Origin: Bacillota bacterium
GTDB taxonomy: Bacteria > Bacillota > Clostridia > Acetivibrionales > DTU013
NCBI GenBank assembly: GCA_023439545.1
Contig: JAEXNT010000026.1
Location: 16,457-80,456, forward strand
Direction: 5' to 3'
DNA: 64,000 nucleotides
Shown here: positions 1 through 7,283 of the stretch, in pieces
Layout of the letters: every line of letters begins with the position of its first letter
Position numbering within the stretch: the first letter of the stretch is position 1
Translations under genes and position numbers: made by a program
Notes under the pieces: generated by a model
What the model saw: only the letters and a program-made list of their open reading frames with translations
What the model was told of the DNA's origin: nothing
Database searches by the model: none

Positions 1-548
1 GGACTTACATGGTCGCAGCCGCTATCACAGGCGGGGATGTTGTGGTCGAAAATGTAGTTACCGACCATCTCAAACCGGTGACCGCAAAGCTCAGGGAAGC
101 GGGAGTGGAAGTTTCGGAAGAGCTTACGACCATTCGGGTGAGAAGCGGACAACTAAACGCCGTCGATATCAAGACTCACCCGTATCCGGGGTTTCCTACG
201 GACATGCAGTCGCAGATGACGTCGCTACTGAGCGTGGCATGCGGAACCAGCATGGTTATAGAAACTATTTTTGAAAACAGGTTCATGCAGGTATGCGAGC
301 TCAAAAGGATGGGAGCAAATATAAAACTGGAGGGCCGGAGCGCCATCATCGAAGGCTGTAAAAAGCTCACGGGGACAAAGGTGAAAGCCACGGACCTGAG
401 AGCGGGAGCGGCGCTGATACTGGCCGGACTTTCCGCCGAAGGCACAACGGAGATACTTGACATCGAACACATCGACAGGGGATATATTAGAATCGATGAA
501 AAGCTAAAAGGCCTTGGAGCAAGCATAACGCGTGCCGAGGGCGAATAA
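1..548 (+). CDS. murA: UDP-N-acetylglucosamine 1-carboxyvinyltransferase, 3' part
   Basis: This is the C-terminal part of MurA, the cytosolic enzyme that transfers enolpyruvate from PEP to UDP-GlcNAc in the first committed step of peptidoglycan synthesis. The reading frame is open to the left edge (codons for Thr-Tyr precede the first visible Met), so the gene starts outside the window. About 180 of the usual ~420 residues are present. Family motifs seen are PYPGFPTDMQ and DLRAGAAL, the latter near the substrate-binding loop. It is followed by two strong terminators and then spoIID, the usual arrangement in spore formers, where this locus carries a murA paralogue. Identity is secure; which paralogue it is cannot be told from the fragment. 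Confidence 0.95.
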   Translation, partial: TYMVAAAITGGDVVVENVVTDHLKPVTAKLREAGVEVSEELTTIRVRSGQLNAVDIKTHPYPGFPTDMQSQMTSLLSVACGTSMVIETIFENRFMQVCELKRMGANIKLEGRSAIIEGCKKLTGTKVKATDLRAGAALILAGLSAEGTTEILDIEHIDRGYIRIDEKLKGLGASITRAEGE

Positions 549-561
549 ACGGGGAACCGGG

Positions 562-601
562 AAAAATGAAGTATGCAGTGTAAACTGCATACTTCATTTT
601 T
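562..601 (+). terminator. Intrinsic terminator after murA
   Basis: A perfect 18-bp stem (562-579 with 584-601) encloses a 4-nt loop. The A-run at its base pairs with a T-run, so it can act in both directions. It starts 14 nt after the murA stop codon. Confidence 0.85.
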
Positions 602-626
602 ACTGAAACATAGCGAAGTCTTGTTT

Positions 627-665
627 AAGAACAACATGTACTCGATGTGCATGTTGTTCTTTTTA
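627..665 (+). terminator. Second intrinsic terminator after murA
   Basis: A 12-bp perfect stem (627-638 with 650-661) has an 11-nt loop and is followed by a run of T. Together with the hairpin just upstream it isolates murA from spoIID. Confidence 0.75.
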
Positions 666-707
666 TGTGAATATAGATAGATAAGCCGGATGTGCAGTGA
701 TATGTAT

Positions 708-880
708 ATCTATCGTGCCGGTTACTTTTTATTGCAAGTTTCGCTCCAAGAGCATATATAACTCGTTTTGCGGCAAATTTTAACTCGCTCCGCTCAAACA
801 GAAAATTTGCCTTATGCAAAACTTCGTTAATATGCTCTATGTCGCAAAACTTACGCAATATCAAGCAACCAGCACGACAG
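708..880. repeat. Long imperfect inverted repeat in the murA-spoIID gap
   Basis: Arms 708-782 and about 800-880 are complementary over most of their length with small gaps. The top of the stem is nearly perfect (GGCAAATTTT against AAAATTTGCC) and the loop is about 17 nt. The right arm is partly repeated in direct orientation at 880-925 (both copies begin ATATGCTCTA and carry TCGCAAAACT). No convincing gene lies in the 549-998 gap. It could be a decayed miniature mobile element or a structured RNA; nothing here decides between them. Confidence 0.6.
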
Positions 881-998
881 ATATGCTCTAATTCGCAAAA
901 CTCAAGCAATTGCAATCATCCGACGCAACCGGCCAAGTTGATACAGCGGGCTGTATTGCAGGACACTAAGCCAAAATGCTTGATTTGCGGGGGGACGG

Positions 999-2012
999 AT
1001 GAAAAAGCTTATTTTCTATGCAGGCGTCATGTTAATAGTTGTCATTCTTCTTCCGCTGCTGATCGTAAAGGGCTGCGGACCAGCTCCCGCTCCCGGGAAG
1101 AAGCCGCCTGCAAAACCGATCCAGCCTTCCAAACATACGATCACGGTGTATAATACTTCTCTAAAAAAAGCTGAAGAGATGGATCTCGAGGAATATATCA
1201 AGGGCGTTGTAGCAGCCGAGATGCCTGCCGATTTCAGTATCGAAGCCCTCAAGGCACAGGCGGTCGCAGCCAGGACCTTCGCGTACGGGAGGCTCTCCGG
1301 GGAATATGCATCAAAAGCCGGAGTCCACGACGGTATTGACATATGCACAGACTCCGCGCACTGTCAGGCCTGGACCGACAAGGCTTCTGCAATGAAAAAA
1401 TGGAGCATCCTCTTTGCCTCAAGAAACTGGAATAAGATTTCGAAAGCAGTTGAAGATACTAGGGGCCTTATAGTGGTATACAAAGGGACTGCGGCTAATA
1501 CCCTTTTTCACGCAAGCAGCGCCGGCAGGACCGAAAATGTTGAAGACGTATGGGCAGGGAACAGCGTGCCTTATCTTCGCAGTGTTCCGAGCGATGGAGA
1601 TGAAGCCTCGAAGGGATATATCACCGCAACGTATTTCAAAATAGCCGATATGGTCAGGAAGCTCAATAACGCCTACCCTGAAGAGGATTTTGACGAGGAT
1701 TCCGTCAAGGATATGGAAATATTGCAGTACACTGCTGGCAGCAGAGTAAAAATAGTAAAGGTTGGGCATATTACACTGAAGGGTACTGAATTCAGGACAC
1801 TTTTCAATCTGCGCTCAGCAGCTTTCAAATTCGAACCTGCGAGTGGTGACAGGATCAAAATAACGACGACGGGCTTCGGCCATGGAGTCGGAATGAGCCA
1901 GTGGGGCGCGGATTCGTTGGCTAAAAGAGGCGGTACCTTCCGCGAGATCCTTCTACATTACTATACAGGCGTCGACATCGTTTCCATAGAGGATTTCGAA
2001 CGAATCAAATAA
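999..2012 (+). CDS. spoIID: Stage II sporulation protein D, SpoIID
   Basis: SpoIID is a lytic transglycosylase of the engulfment machinery that thins septal peptidoglycan with SpoIIP and SpoIIM in the mother cell. The 337-residue protein has an N-terminal membrane anchor (about residues 4-26) and the SpoIID domain. Visible motifs are EYIKGVVAAEMP with the family glutamate, ALKAQAVAARTFA, and the C-terminal GFGHGVGMSQWGA. The ATG follows a GGGGGGA ribosome site. Length and position between murA and spoIIQ match the family. In Bacillus this gene is sigma-E dependent; no clear promoter was identified here. Confidence 0.96.
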   Translation: MKKLIFYAGVMLIVVILLPLLIVKGCGPAPAPGKKPPAKPIQPSKHTITVYNTSLKKAEEMDLEEYIKGVVAAEMPADFSIEALKAQAVAARTFAYGRLSGEYASKAGVHDGIDICTDSAHCQAWTDKASAMKKWSILFASRNWNKISKAVEDTRGLIVVYKGTAANTLFHASSAGRTENVEDVWAGNSVPYLRSVPSDGDEASKGYITATYFKIADMVRKLNNAYPEEDFDEDSVKDMEILQYTAGSRVKIVKVGHITLKGTEFRTLFNLRSAAFKFEPASGDRIKITTTGFGHGVGMSQWGADSLAKRGGTFREILLHYYTGVDIVSIEDFERIK

Positions 2013-2025
2013 TTTCACTCCATAT

Positions 2026-2054
2026 GTATATCGTTGCCATATACGGAAACAATA
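2026..2054 (+). promoter_or_regulatory. Candidate sigma-F promoter of spoIIQ
   Basis: GTATA at 2026-2030 and GGAAACAATA at 2045-2054 are separated by 14 nt, close to the sigma-F pattern (GYATA, about 15 nt, GGNNANANT). The spoIIQ ribosome site follows at 2061, so the leader would be very short. The assignment rests on consensus match and known sigma-F control of spoIIQ in Bacillus. Confidence 0.45.
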
Positions 2055-2073
2055 ATATACGGAGGTGGAATTT

Positions 2074-2943
2074 GTGAATATGAAAAAGTCGTTTCCAGAT
2101 GAGAAAGGAACAAAAAAAGGAATAAGGGAGTTTCTGGACAAGAGAGGGTTTTATATTGTCCTGTTATTGTGCATAGCGGTTGTGGCCGGGACGGCGGTAT
2201 ATGTAACAAGTCTTAATGCGAGGAACTCCGATTATAATGCCCAGGAGATTTCACAAGGGGCAGGGGAAGGGCTCGAGGCCGATAATACTTTATCCGGCCA
2301 GCCTGATGAATTGAATGCACAGGAACCCGAGAATACTCAGGCTTCCGCGAATGCATCGAAACAGTCCGATATCGGCAATCCCGCATCGACTGACGCCAAC
2401 GGAAACAGCGCAGTTAAGCCTGAAGGCAGTTCCGCGGCAGCACCCAAGGACGGCACTGCACCTGCAAAGACTACTACTCCAGCGCCGTCAAAAACAAAGA
2501 CTCCGGCGCCGGTGAAGAAGCAGAGCTTCAAGATGCCGGTAGCAGGCGCCATTTCTCTTGAATATTCGAAGGACAAGCTTATTTATTCAAAGACTCTGGA
2601 AGAATGGAGAGTACATACGGGCGTCGATATTTCCTCCGACAGAGGAACTCCCGTTATGGCCGTAGCCGACGGAGTAGTCACGGACGTCAGTAATGATCAG
2701 TATCTGGGCATAACTGTCGTGATCGATCATGGCAATGATATCAAATCCGTATACAGGAATCTGGCTTCCGATGATACCGTCGCCGTCAACCAGAAGATTA
2801 AACAGGGAGAGATCATTGGAAGCATAGGTAATACTGCGATGGATGAATCTTCGGAACAGCCTCATCTGCATTTTGAAGTGCTGAAGAAGGGTACCTGCGA
2901 CGATCCCATGGCATACCTGCCTAAAGCTGAGGAAGCGGAATAA
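2074..2943 (+). CDS. spoIIQ: M23 (LytM) peptidase-family engulfment protein SpoIIQ
   Basis: Forespore membrane protein of the SpoIIQ-SpoIIIAH channel that links forespore and mother cell. It has one membrane segment (about residues 27-46), a low-complexity Asn/Ala/Pro/Thr linker (about 60-150) and a C-terminal LytM domain. The zinc-site residues look complete: HTGVD contributes His and Asp, and HLHFEV supplies the HxH. Bacillus SpoIIQ lacks the first His, whereas several clostridial forms keep it, so this copy may be an active endopeptidase. GTG at 2074 was chosen because the GGAGGTGG ribosome site at 2061-2068 overlaps the earlier GTG; ATG 2080 is the alternative. Confidence 0.9.
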   Translation: MNMKKSFPDEKGTKKGIREFLDKRGFYIVLLLCIAVVAGTAVYVTSLNARNSDYNAQEISQGAGEGLEADNTLSGQPDELNAQEPENTQASANASKQSDIGNPASTDANGNSAVKPEGSSAAAPKDGTAPAKTTTPAPSKTKTPAPVKKQSFKMPVAGAISLEYSKDKLIYSKTLEEWRVHTGVDISSDRGTPVMAVADGVVTDVSNDQYLGITVVIDHGNDIKSVYRNLASDDTVAVNQKIKQGEIIGSIGNTAMDESSEQPHLHFEVLKKGTCDDPMAYLPKAEEAE

Positions 2944-2962
2944 GTATAAAGGTAATATATCT

Positions 2963-3075
2963 GAAACAGAGGGACGGTCACTTTGAAACAGGGGGACGGT
3001 TCTTTTGTTCTATTTTAGCTCGCTAAAATAGAACAAAAGAACAACCTGTTTCAAAGAAAACCATCCCTTTGTTTC
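2963..3075. repeat. Nested palindromic intergenic repeat (GGGACGG family)
   Basis: A 113-nt nested inverted repeat. The outer arms are GAAACAGAGGGACGG and CCATCCCTTTGTTTC. The inner arms are a second GAAACAGGGGGACGG-type segment and a perfect stem of about 20 bp around the loop at 3018-3023. The same architecture (GAAAC...GGGACG outside, A/T-rich stem inside) recurs at 17347-17414, so it is a dispersed family. It may act as a terminator after spoIIQ. Confidence 0.7.
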
Positions 3076-3098
3076 GTTTGCACAAATTCCCCATTTAA

Positions 3099-3128
3099 TT
3101 CATATAGACGTCGTACAGGGCATATATA
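3099..3128 (+). promoter_or_regulatory. Candidate sigma-E promoter of spoIIID
   Basis: TTCATAT at 3099-3105 and CATATATA at 3121-3128 are 15 nt apart, resembling a sigma-E promoter (ATAT-type -35, CATACANT-type -10). Bacillus spoIIID is sigma-E dependent. Consensus match only. Confidence 0.4.
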
Positions 3129-3256
3129 TACTGTAGGCATGTTAAAGAAGCCGTATAAACGGTCCTTCTGAAAGACAAGAGGCTCCCGATGCCTTCAGAT
3201 ACAAGTGATTTATGCGCATTTCTCCACAGTATGACTTGAAGAGGGGGTATACACAG

Positions 3257-3505
3257 TTGAAGGGATATATCGAAGAGAGGGCAATAGAACTGGCGAATTA
3301 CATTATTGACAAAAAGACAACGGTAAGGGCAGCAGCTAAAAAATTCGGCATCAGCAAAAGTACGGTACATAAGGATGTCACAGAGAGGCTTGCCAGGGTG
3401 AATTCCGAACTGGCGGATGATGTGAGGATTGTGCTCGAGGAAAATAAGGCGGAAAGACATATAAGAGGTGGAGAAGCGACGAAGGCGAAATATCAGGGTA
3501 AATAA
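3257..3505 (+). CDS. spoIIID: Sporulation transcriptional regulator SpoIIID
   Basis: Small DNA-binding protein of the mother-cell regulatory cascade that represses or activates sigma-E genes and helps switch to sigma-K. It is 82 residues, the family length, with a helix-turn-helix around residues 20-45 (AAAKKFGISKSTVHKD) and the conserved basic tail ENKAERHIRGGEATK. The TTG at 3257 was chosen over an in-frame ATG at 3212 because it gives the normal N-terminus (KGYIEERAIELAN) and follows a GAGGGGG site at 3240-3246. It lies between spoIIQ and mbl as in other spore formers. Confidence 0.93.
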   Translation: MKGYIEERAIELANYIIDKKTTVRAAAKKFGISKSTVHKDVTERLARVNSELADDVRIVLEENKAERHIRGGEATKAKYQGK

Positions 3506-3573
3506 GCAAATAAAGGCAGCGCATTATCGAAATCGGATGAAAACATCATAGAATTTGCAAGCGAGTAAAGGTG

Positions 3574-3605
3574 AAGCCGGGGCAATCAATATGCTCCGGC
3601 TTTGT
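3574..3605 (+). terminator. Terminator-like hairpin after spoIIID
   Basis: Arms 3574-3584 and 3592-3602 form an 11-bp stem (AAGCCGGGGCA with TGCTCCGGCTT, one G-U pair) with a 7-nt loop. The T-run is short. Confidence 0.55.
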
Positions 3606-3746
3606 CGCGTATTGACGCTAAATCCGATGTTGCATAATTGTAATATTATGATAATATTAGAATTGAGTTCTGCAACTTTTCTTGTAAAAATTCGATATGA
3701 TTTTACATCATTATGATATAAAAGACATAATAAAGGGGTGTTATAA

Positions 3747-4775
3747 TTGGGCTTCGGACAGGATATCGGAATTGACCTGGGAACGGCCTCCGTGCTGGTC
3801 TACATAAAGGGCAAGGGTATTGTGCTTCGGGAACCCTCCGTGGTTGCCATCGATAAAAATTCAAACAAGCTTTTGGCTGTCGGTGAGGAGGCTCGCCGCA
3901 TGTTGGGCAGGACGCCCGGTAATATAGTAGCGATCAGGCCTTTAAGGGATGGCGTAATCTCTGATTATGACATTACGGAGAGGATGTTGAAATATTTTAT
4001 CAATAAAATATGCGGGAATAAGGTATTCAGGCTTTTCAAGCCGAGGATCATGGTTTGCGTGCCGAGCGGCGTCACCGAAGTCGAAAGACGTGCGGTAATA
4101 GACGCGGCGATGCAGGCCGGGGCAAGGAAAACCTACCTTATAGAGGAACCTATAGCGGCAGCGATAGGAGCCGGCATAGACATCACCAAAGCCTGCGGCA
4201 GCATGGTGGTCGACATAGGCGGGGGAACAACCGATATAGCTGTTATTTCGCTGGGCGGAACCGTTGTTTCATCTTCGATCAAGGTCGCGGGAGATAAATT
4301 CGACGAAGCTATCGTCAGGTATATGCGTAAAAAGCACAATATCATGATAGGCGAGCGTACTGCGGAAGAACTGAAGATAAATATAGGCACGGTCTATCCG
4401 AGGGTACAGGATGTATCAATGGATGTAAGGGGAAGAAACCTGATATCGGGATTGCCCAAGACCATTTCAGTCACGTCGACCGAGATGATGGAAGCATTGG
4501 AGGAGCCTATCTCAAGCATAATCGAGGCAGTCCATTCAGTGCTTGAAAAAACTCCGCCGGAACTTGCCGCCGACATAAGCGACAGGGGCATCGTGCTGAC
4601 CGGAGGCGGAAGTCTTGTTTATGGCCTGGATAAGCTGCTGCAGGAAAAAACGGGCATCAATGTAATTATCGCCGACGACGCGATCTCATGCGTGGCGCTT
4701 GGTACCGGCGAAGCGCTGAACGATATCGAAGTTATCGAGAAGAGCACCGCACCTGAAGCAAAATATAGAAAGTAA
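3747..4775 (+). CDS. mbl: MreB/Mbl actin-like rod-shape protein
   Basis: Bacterial actin homologue that polymerises at the membrane and guides lateral-wall peptidoglycan synthesis. The 342 residues are the usual length. ATP-fold motifs are GIDLGTASV near the N-terminus, DIGGGTTDIAVI about residue 155, and GIVLTGGGSLVYGLDK about residue 280. The TTG start at 3747 follows an AAGGGGTG site at 3733-3740. Position directly after spoIIID and before flhO/flhP corresponds to Bacillus mbl rather than mreB of the mreBCD operon, which supports the symbol. Confidence 0.93.
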   Translation: MGFGQDIGIDLGTASVLVYIKGKGIVLREPSVVAIDKNSNKLLAVGEEARRMLGRTPGNIVAIRPLRDGVISDYDITERMLKYFINKICGNKVFRLFKPRIMVCVPSGVTEVERRAVIDAAMQAGARKTYLIEEPIAAAIGAGIDITKACGSMVVDIGGGTTDIAVISLGGTVVSSSIKVAGDKFDEAIVRYMRKKHNIMIGERTAEELKINIGTVYPRVQDVSMDVRGRNLISGLPKTISVTSTEMMEALEEPISSIIEAVHSVLEKTPPELAADISDRGIVLTGGGSLVYGLDKLLQEKTGINVIIADDAISCVALGTGEALNDIEVIEKSTAPEAKYRK

Positions 4776-4828
4776 AAGTCGGAAACATCCAAAGCGAGGA
4801 TTTGAATCAAGAAGATGATTTGGCTGAG

Positions 4829-4854
4829 ACCGGGGTATTAACCCCGGTTTTTTT
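4829..4854 (+). terminator. Intrinsic terminator after mbl
   Basis: An 8-bp GC-rich stem (ACCGGGGT at 4829-4836, ACCCCGGT at 4841-4848) with a 4-nt loop is followed by six T residues. Confidence 0.9.
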
Positions 4855-4893
4855 GATTTTCAACAGCCTTTTTCTTATTTTACATAAAAACGT

Positions 4894-4920
4894 TAAATAA
4901 TGCCTGTCATTTGCCGATAC
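4894..4920 (+). promoter_or_regulatory. Sigma-D (sigma-28) flagellar promoter of flhO
   Basis: TAAA at 4894-4897, a 15-nt spacer, then GCCGATA at 4913-4919 match the sigma-D consensus (TAAA-N15-GCCGATAT) almost perfectly. It lies between the mbl terminator and flhO. Bacillus flhOP is also sigma-D controlled. It would drive flhO, flhP, the FlgJ-like gene and possibly the overlapping gene after it. Confidence 0.75.
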
Positions 4921-5005
4921 TTATTATAGCGCATGGACTGCGCAAATTAGCAGATTTTAGTTGGGTTTACGGCCATGGACGGCGCTTGACCCGCATGGAG
5001 TTCAT

Positions 5006-5785
5006 ATGGTACGTGGCTTGTATACCTCCGGCTGGAGTATGCTGTCTCTTGAAAAAAAGATGGACGTCATTTCGAATAACATGGCCAATTCAAGTACGAG
5101 CGGCTATAAAAAGGATACGCTCGTGATGGAGAGCTTCCCAAATGTATTGACAAAAATAGTTAAGGATTATAACGTTCCCACAGGAACGGTGCGTGATATA
5201 GGAACGATGCAGCTTGGCAGCGACGTGGGCCAGGTTTATACCTATTATACCCAGGGCCAGCTGAGCCGGACAGACAATAAACTTGACATGGCTATCAGCG
5301 GAAGCGATAATGCCTTCTTTACAGTGGCTGTCCCGGATGCAGACGGAACTATCAAGGCCTGTTACACCAGGGACGGTTCGTTCTCGAAGAGCTCGAACGG
5401 CACGCTGGTCACAAAGGACGGTTATACCGTTCTGGGCCAAAACGGTCCAATAACGCTTCAAAACGGGGACTTTACAGTTAATGAGGACGGCGCTGTGGAT
5501 CAGAACGGAGAGATCATCGATAAACTGTTGATGACCGAATTCGAGGACACGACGGCGTTGAAGAAATATGGAATGAATCTTATCCAGGCCGATGAGGGAG
5601 CACAGACCCGGAACTTTTCCGGAACTGTCCAGCAGGGCTATCTGGAGCTTTCAAATGTAAATTCGGTAAAAGAAATGGTAGACATGATTACGGTACTGCG
5701 CTCGTATGAAGCGAATCAGAAAGTGCTGCAGGCAATCGACGGCACGCTCGACAAAGCGGTAAACCAGGTTGGAGCGGTAAGATGA
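5006..5785 (+). CDS. flhO: Flagellar basal-body rod/hook protein FlhO (FlgG family)
   Basis: Distal rod/hook-type axial protein of the flagellum. The 259 residues show the family N-terminal signature (RGLYTSGWSMLSLEKKMD, then NNMANSSTSGYKKD) and the C-terminal helix (SNVNSVKEMVDMI, RSYEANQKVLQ) that packs in the axial core. ATG 5006 was chosen because it gives the normal family N-terminus and has GGAG at 4997-5000; an upstream in-frame start at 4961 would add 15 atypical residues. The flhP paralogue follows 25 nt later, and a sigma-D promoter lies upstream. Confidence 0.9.
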   Translation: MVRGLYTSGWSMLSLEKKMDVISNNMANSSTSGYKKDTLVMESFPNVLTKIVKDYNVPTGTVRDIGTMQLGSDVGQVYTYYTQGQLSRTDNKLDMAISGSDNAFFTVAVPDADGTIKACYTRDGSFSKSSNGTLVTKDGYTVLGQNGPITLQNGDFTVNEDGAVDQNGEIIDKLLMTEFEDTTALKKYGMNLIQADEGAQTRNFSGTVQQGYLELSNVNSVKEMVDMITVLRSYEANQKVLQAIDGTLDKAVNQVGAVR

Positions 5786-5810
5786 TGATCGGACAGGGAG
5801 GAACGTTATT

Positions 5811-6611
5811 ATGATAAGAGCACTTTGGACAGCAGCTTCGGGTATGCAGGCACAGCAGATGAACGTCGACATTATTTCGAACAATCTGGCGAATGTAAAC
5901 ACAACTGCATTTAAGAAGGACAGGGCGGAGTTCAAGGATCTGCTTTATGAAACGATGGACAGGGCGAATGTGCTGCCTGACGGCGGAAAGCCCGTAAACC
6001 TGCAGGTTGGACACGGCACGACAGCTGTTGCTACGGTCAAGGACTTCAGCAAGGGGAGTCCTGAAGAAACCGGTAACCCGTTGGACTTTTACATAGACGG
6101 CGACGGCTTTTTCATTGTGCAGGGACCTACGGGCGAAATGAATTATACCAGAGACGGCAGCTTTAAAGTAAGCCTTACCGATGCCGGGAAGATGCTGGCT
6201 ACCGCCGACGGCTACCCGGTGCTGGATGATACGGGCAATCCCATAATGCTGGATACCGATCTTTCAAAGCTTAACATATCGCAGACAGGGGAACTGAGTT
6301 ATCTGGATGAAAACGGCGTTTACCAGCCGACAGGCCAGGTAATCGGCCTGGCATATTTTGACAACCCGGAAGGCCTCGAAAATTTGGGGCATAATCTATA
6401 CAAGGCAAATCAGGCGACTGGCGAACCTGTCATGGCGCTCGATTCCACTGAGAAGAGCCTGATAAACCAGAATTTCCTCGAATCGTCCAATGTACAGACA
6501 GTAGAGGAGATGGTCAGGCTGATCGTTGCGCAAAGAGCATATGAACTCAATTCGAAGGCTATCCAGTCCTCCGACGAGATGCTCGGTCTTGCCAACAATC
6601 TCAGAAGGTAA
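5811..6611 (+). CDS. flhP: Flagellar basal-body rod/hook protein FlhP (FlgG family)
   Basis: Second FlgG-family axial protein, paired with FlhO. The 266-residue protein starts MIRALWTAASGMQAQQ and has NNLANVNTTAFKKD near the N-terminus and SNVQTVEEMVRLI at the C-terminus, the two helical ends of rod and hook proteins. GGGAGG lies about 10 nt before the ATG. Being nearest to the canonical FlgG pattern, it could equally be labelled flgG; the locus argues for flhP. Confidence 0.9.
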   Translation: MIRALWTAASGMQAQQMNVDIISNNLANVNTTAFKKDRAEFKDLLYETMDRANVLPDGGKPVNLQVGHGTTAVATVKDFSKGSPEETGNPLDFYIDGDGFFIVQGPTGEMNYTRDGSFKVSLTDAGKMLATADGYPVLDDTGNPIMLDTDLSKLNISQTGELSYLDENGVYQPTGQVIGLAYFDNPEGLENLGHNLYKANQATGEPVMALDSTEKSLINQNFLESSNVQTVEEMVRLIVAQRAYELNSKAIQSSDEMLGLANNLRR

Positions 6612-6701
6612 TAAAATGATTTTGCCGCAACAAGCCGACCGTTAACAGAAACGACTTGCTGCGGAAACAAAACCGGGGACGGTAAAAAGGGGCTTGGCAT
6701 T

Positions 6702-7283
6702 ATGGATGCAGGCATTGGAAGCATAGCTGGAAGTATGGCGCAAAACATAACGGGAAACGCGGTACAATCTGCGGAACAGTCCTCTGATGATACTTTTGCA
6801 AGGAAGCTGGAGGAAGCTGCTAAAAATAACGATGATAAAGCGCTTAAGGAAGCCTGCCAGGAATTCGAATCCATAATGCTCAGCATGATGTACAAGCAGA
6901 TGAAGGCCACCGTGGTCAAGTCCGACCTGATGGAAAAGGACCCGGGTATGGATATATTCCAGTCGATGGAGGACGACGAGCTGATGAAACAGGCGTCGAA
7001 GACCGGGAGTTTCGGCCTGGCCGAATCGCTTTACAAGCAGCTTTCGCGGCAGTACGGCAAGACTGCCTATGCAGGAACGCAAAGCTCTGCAGATCCGGCC
7101 GGAATAGCGCAGTCCGCTGCGGCAGCGTCAGAGGGAACACCGGCTGAAGAGGCTGCAGGAGAGGCCGGCGCGGCGGATAACGCGGCGAAATCGTCAAAGA
7201 CGGCCGTTAGTGGCGGCGATAGCCCTGAAGACGGCGAAATCATACAGGAAAGCGAGCCTGTAAGTGAAGAAAACGGAAAATAA
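6702..7283 (+). CDS. FlgJ-like rod-binding protein
   Basis: The 193-residue protein has a rod-binding domain at about residues 45-115 (EACQEFESIMLSMMYKQM, then MDIFQSMEDDELMKQ), matching the N-terminal half of FlgJ, the rod-cap chaperone. There is no muramidase domain; after residue 120 the sequence is an Ala/Glu/Gly-rich low-complexity tail. Single-domain rod-binding proteins are usual in Firmicutes. It sits 90 nt after flhP, so it probably acts in assembly of the FlhO/FlhP axial structure. Its 3' end overlaps the next gene by 20 nt. Confidence 0.8.
   Translation: MDAGIGSIAGSMAQNITGNAVQSAEQSSDDTFARKLEEAAKNNDDKALKEACQEFESIMLSMMYKQMKATVVKSDLMEKDPGMDIFQSMEDDELMKQASKTGSFGLAESLYKQLSRQYGKTAYAGTQSSADPAGIAQSAAAASEGTPAEEAAGEAGAADNAAKSSKTAVSGGDSPEDGEIIQESEPVSEENGK

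Noticed and set aside
839..1153. Plus-strand ORF of 104 codons overlapping the start of spoIID
   Set aside because: It begins inside the long inverted repeat and runs out of frame into spoIID; no ribosome site.
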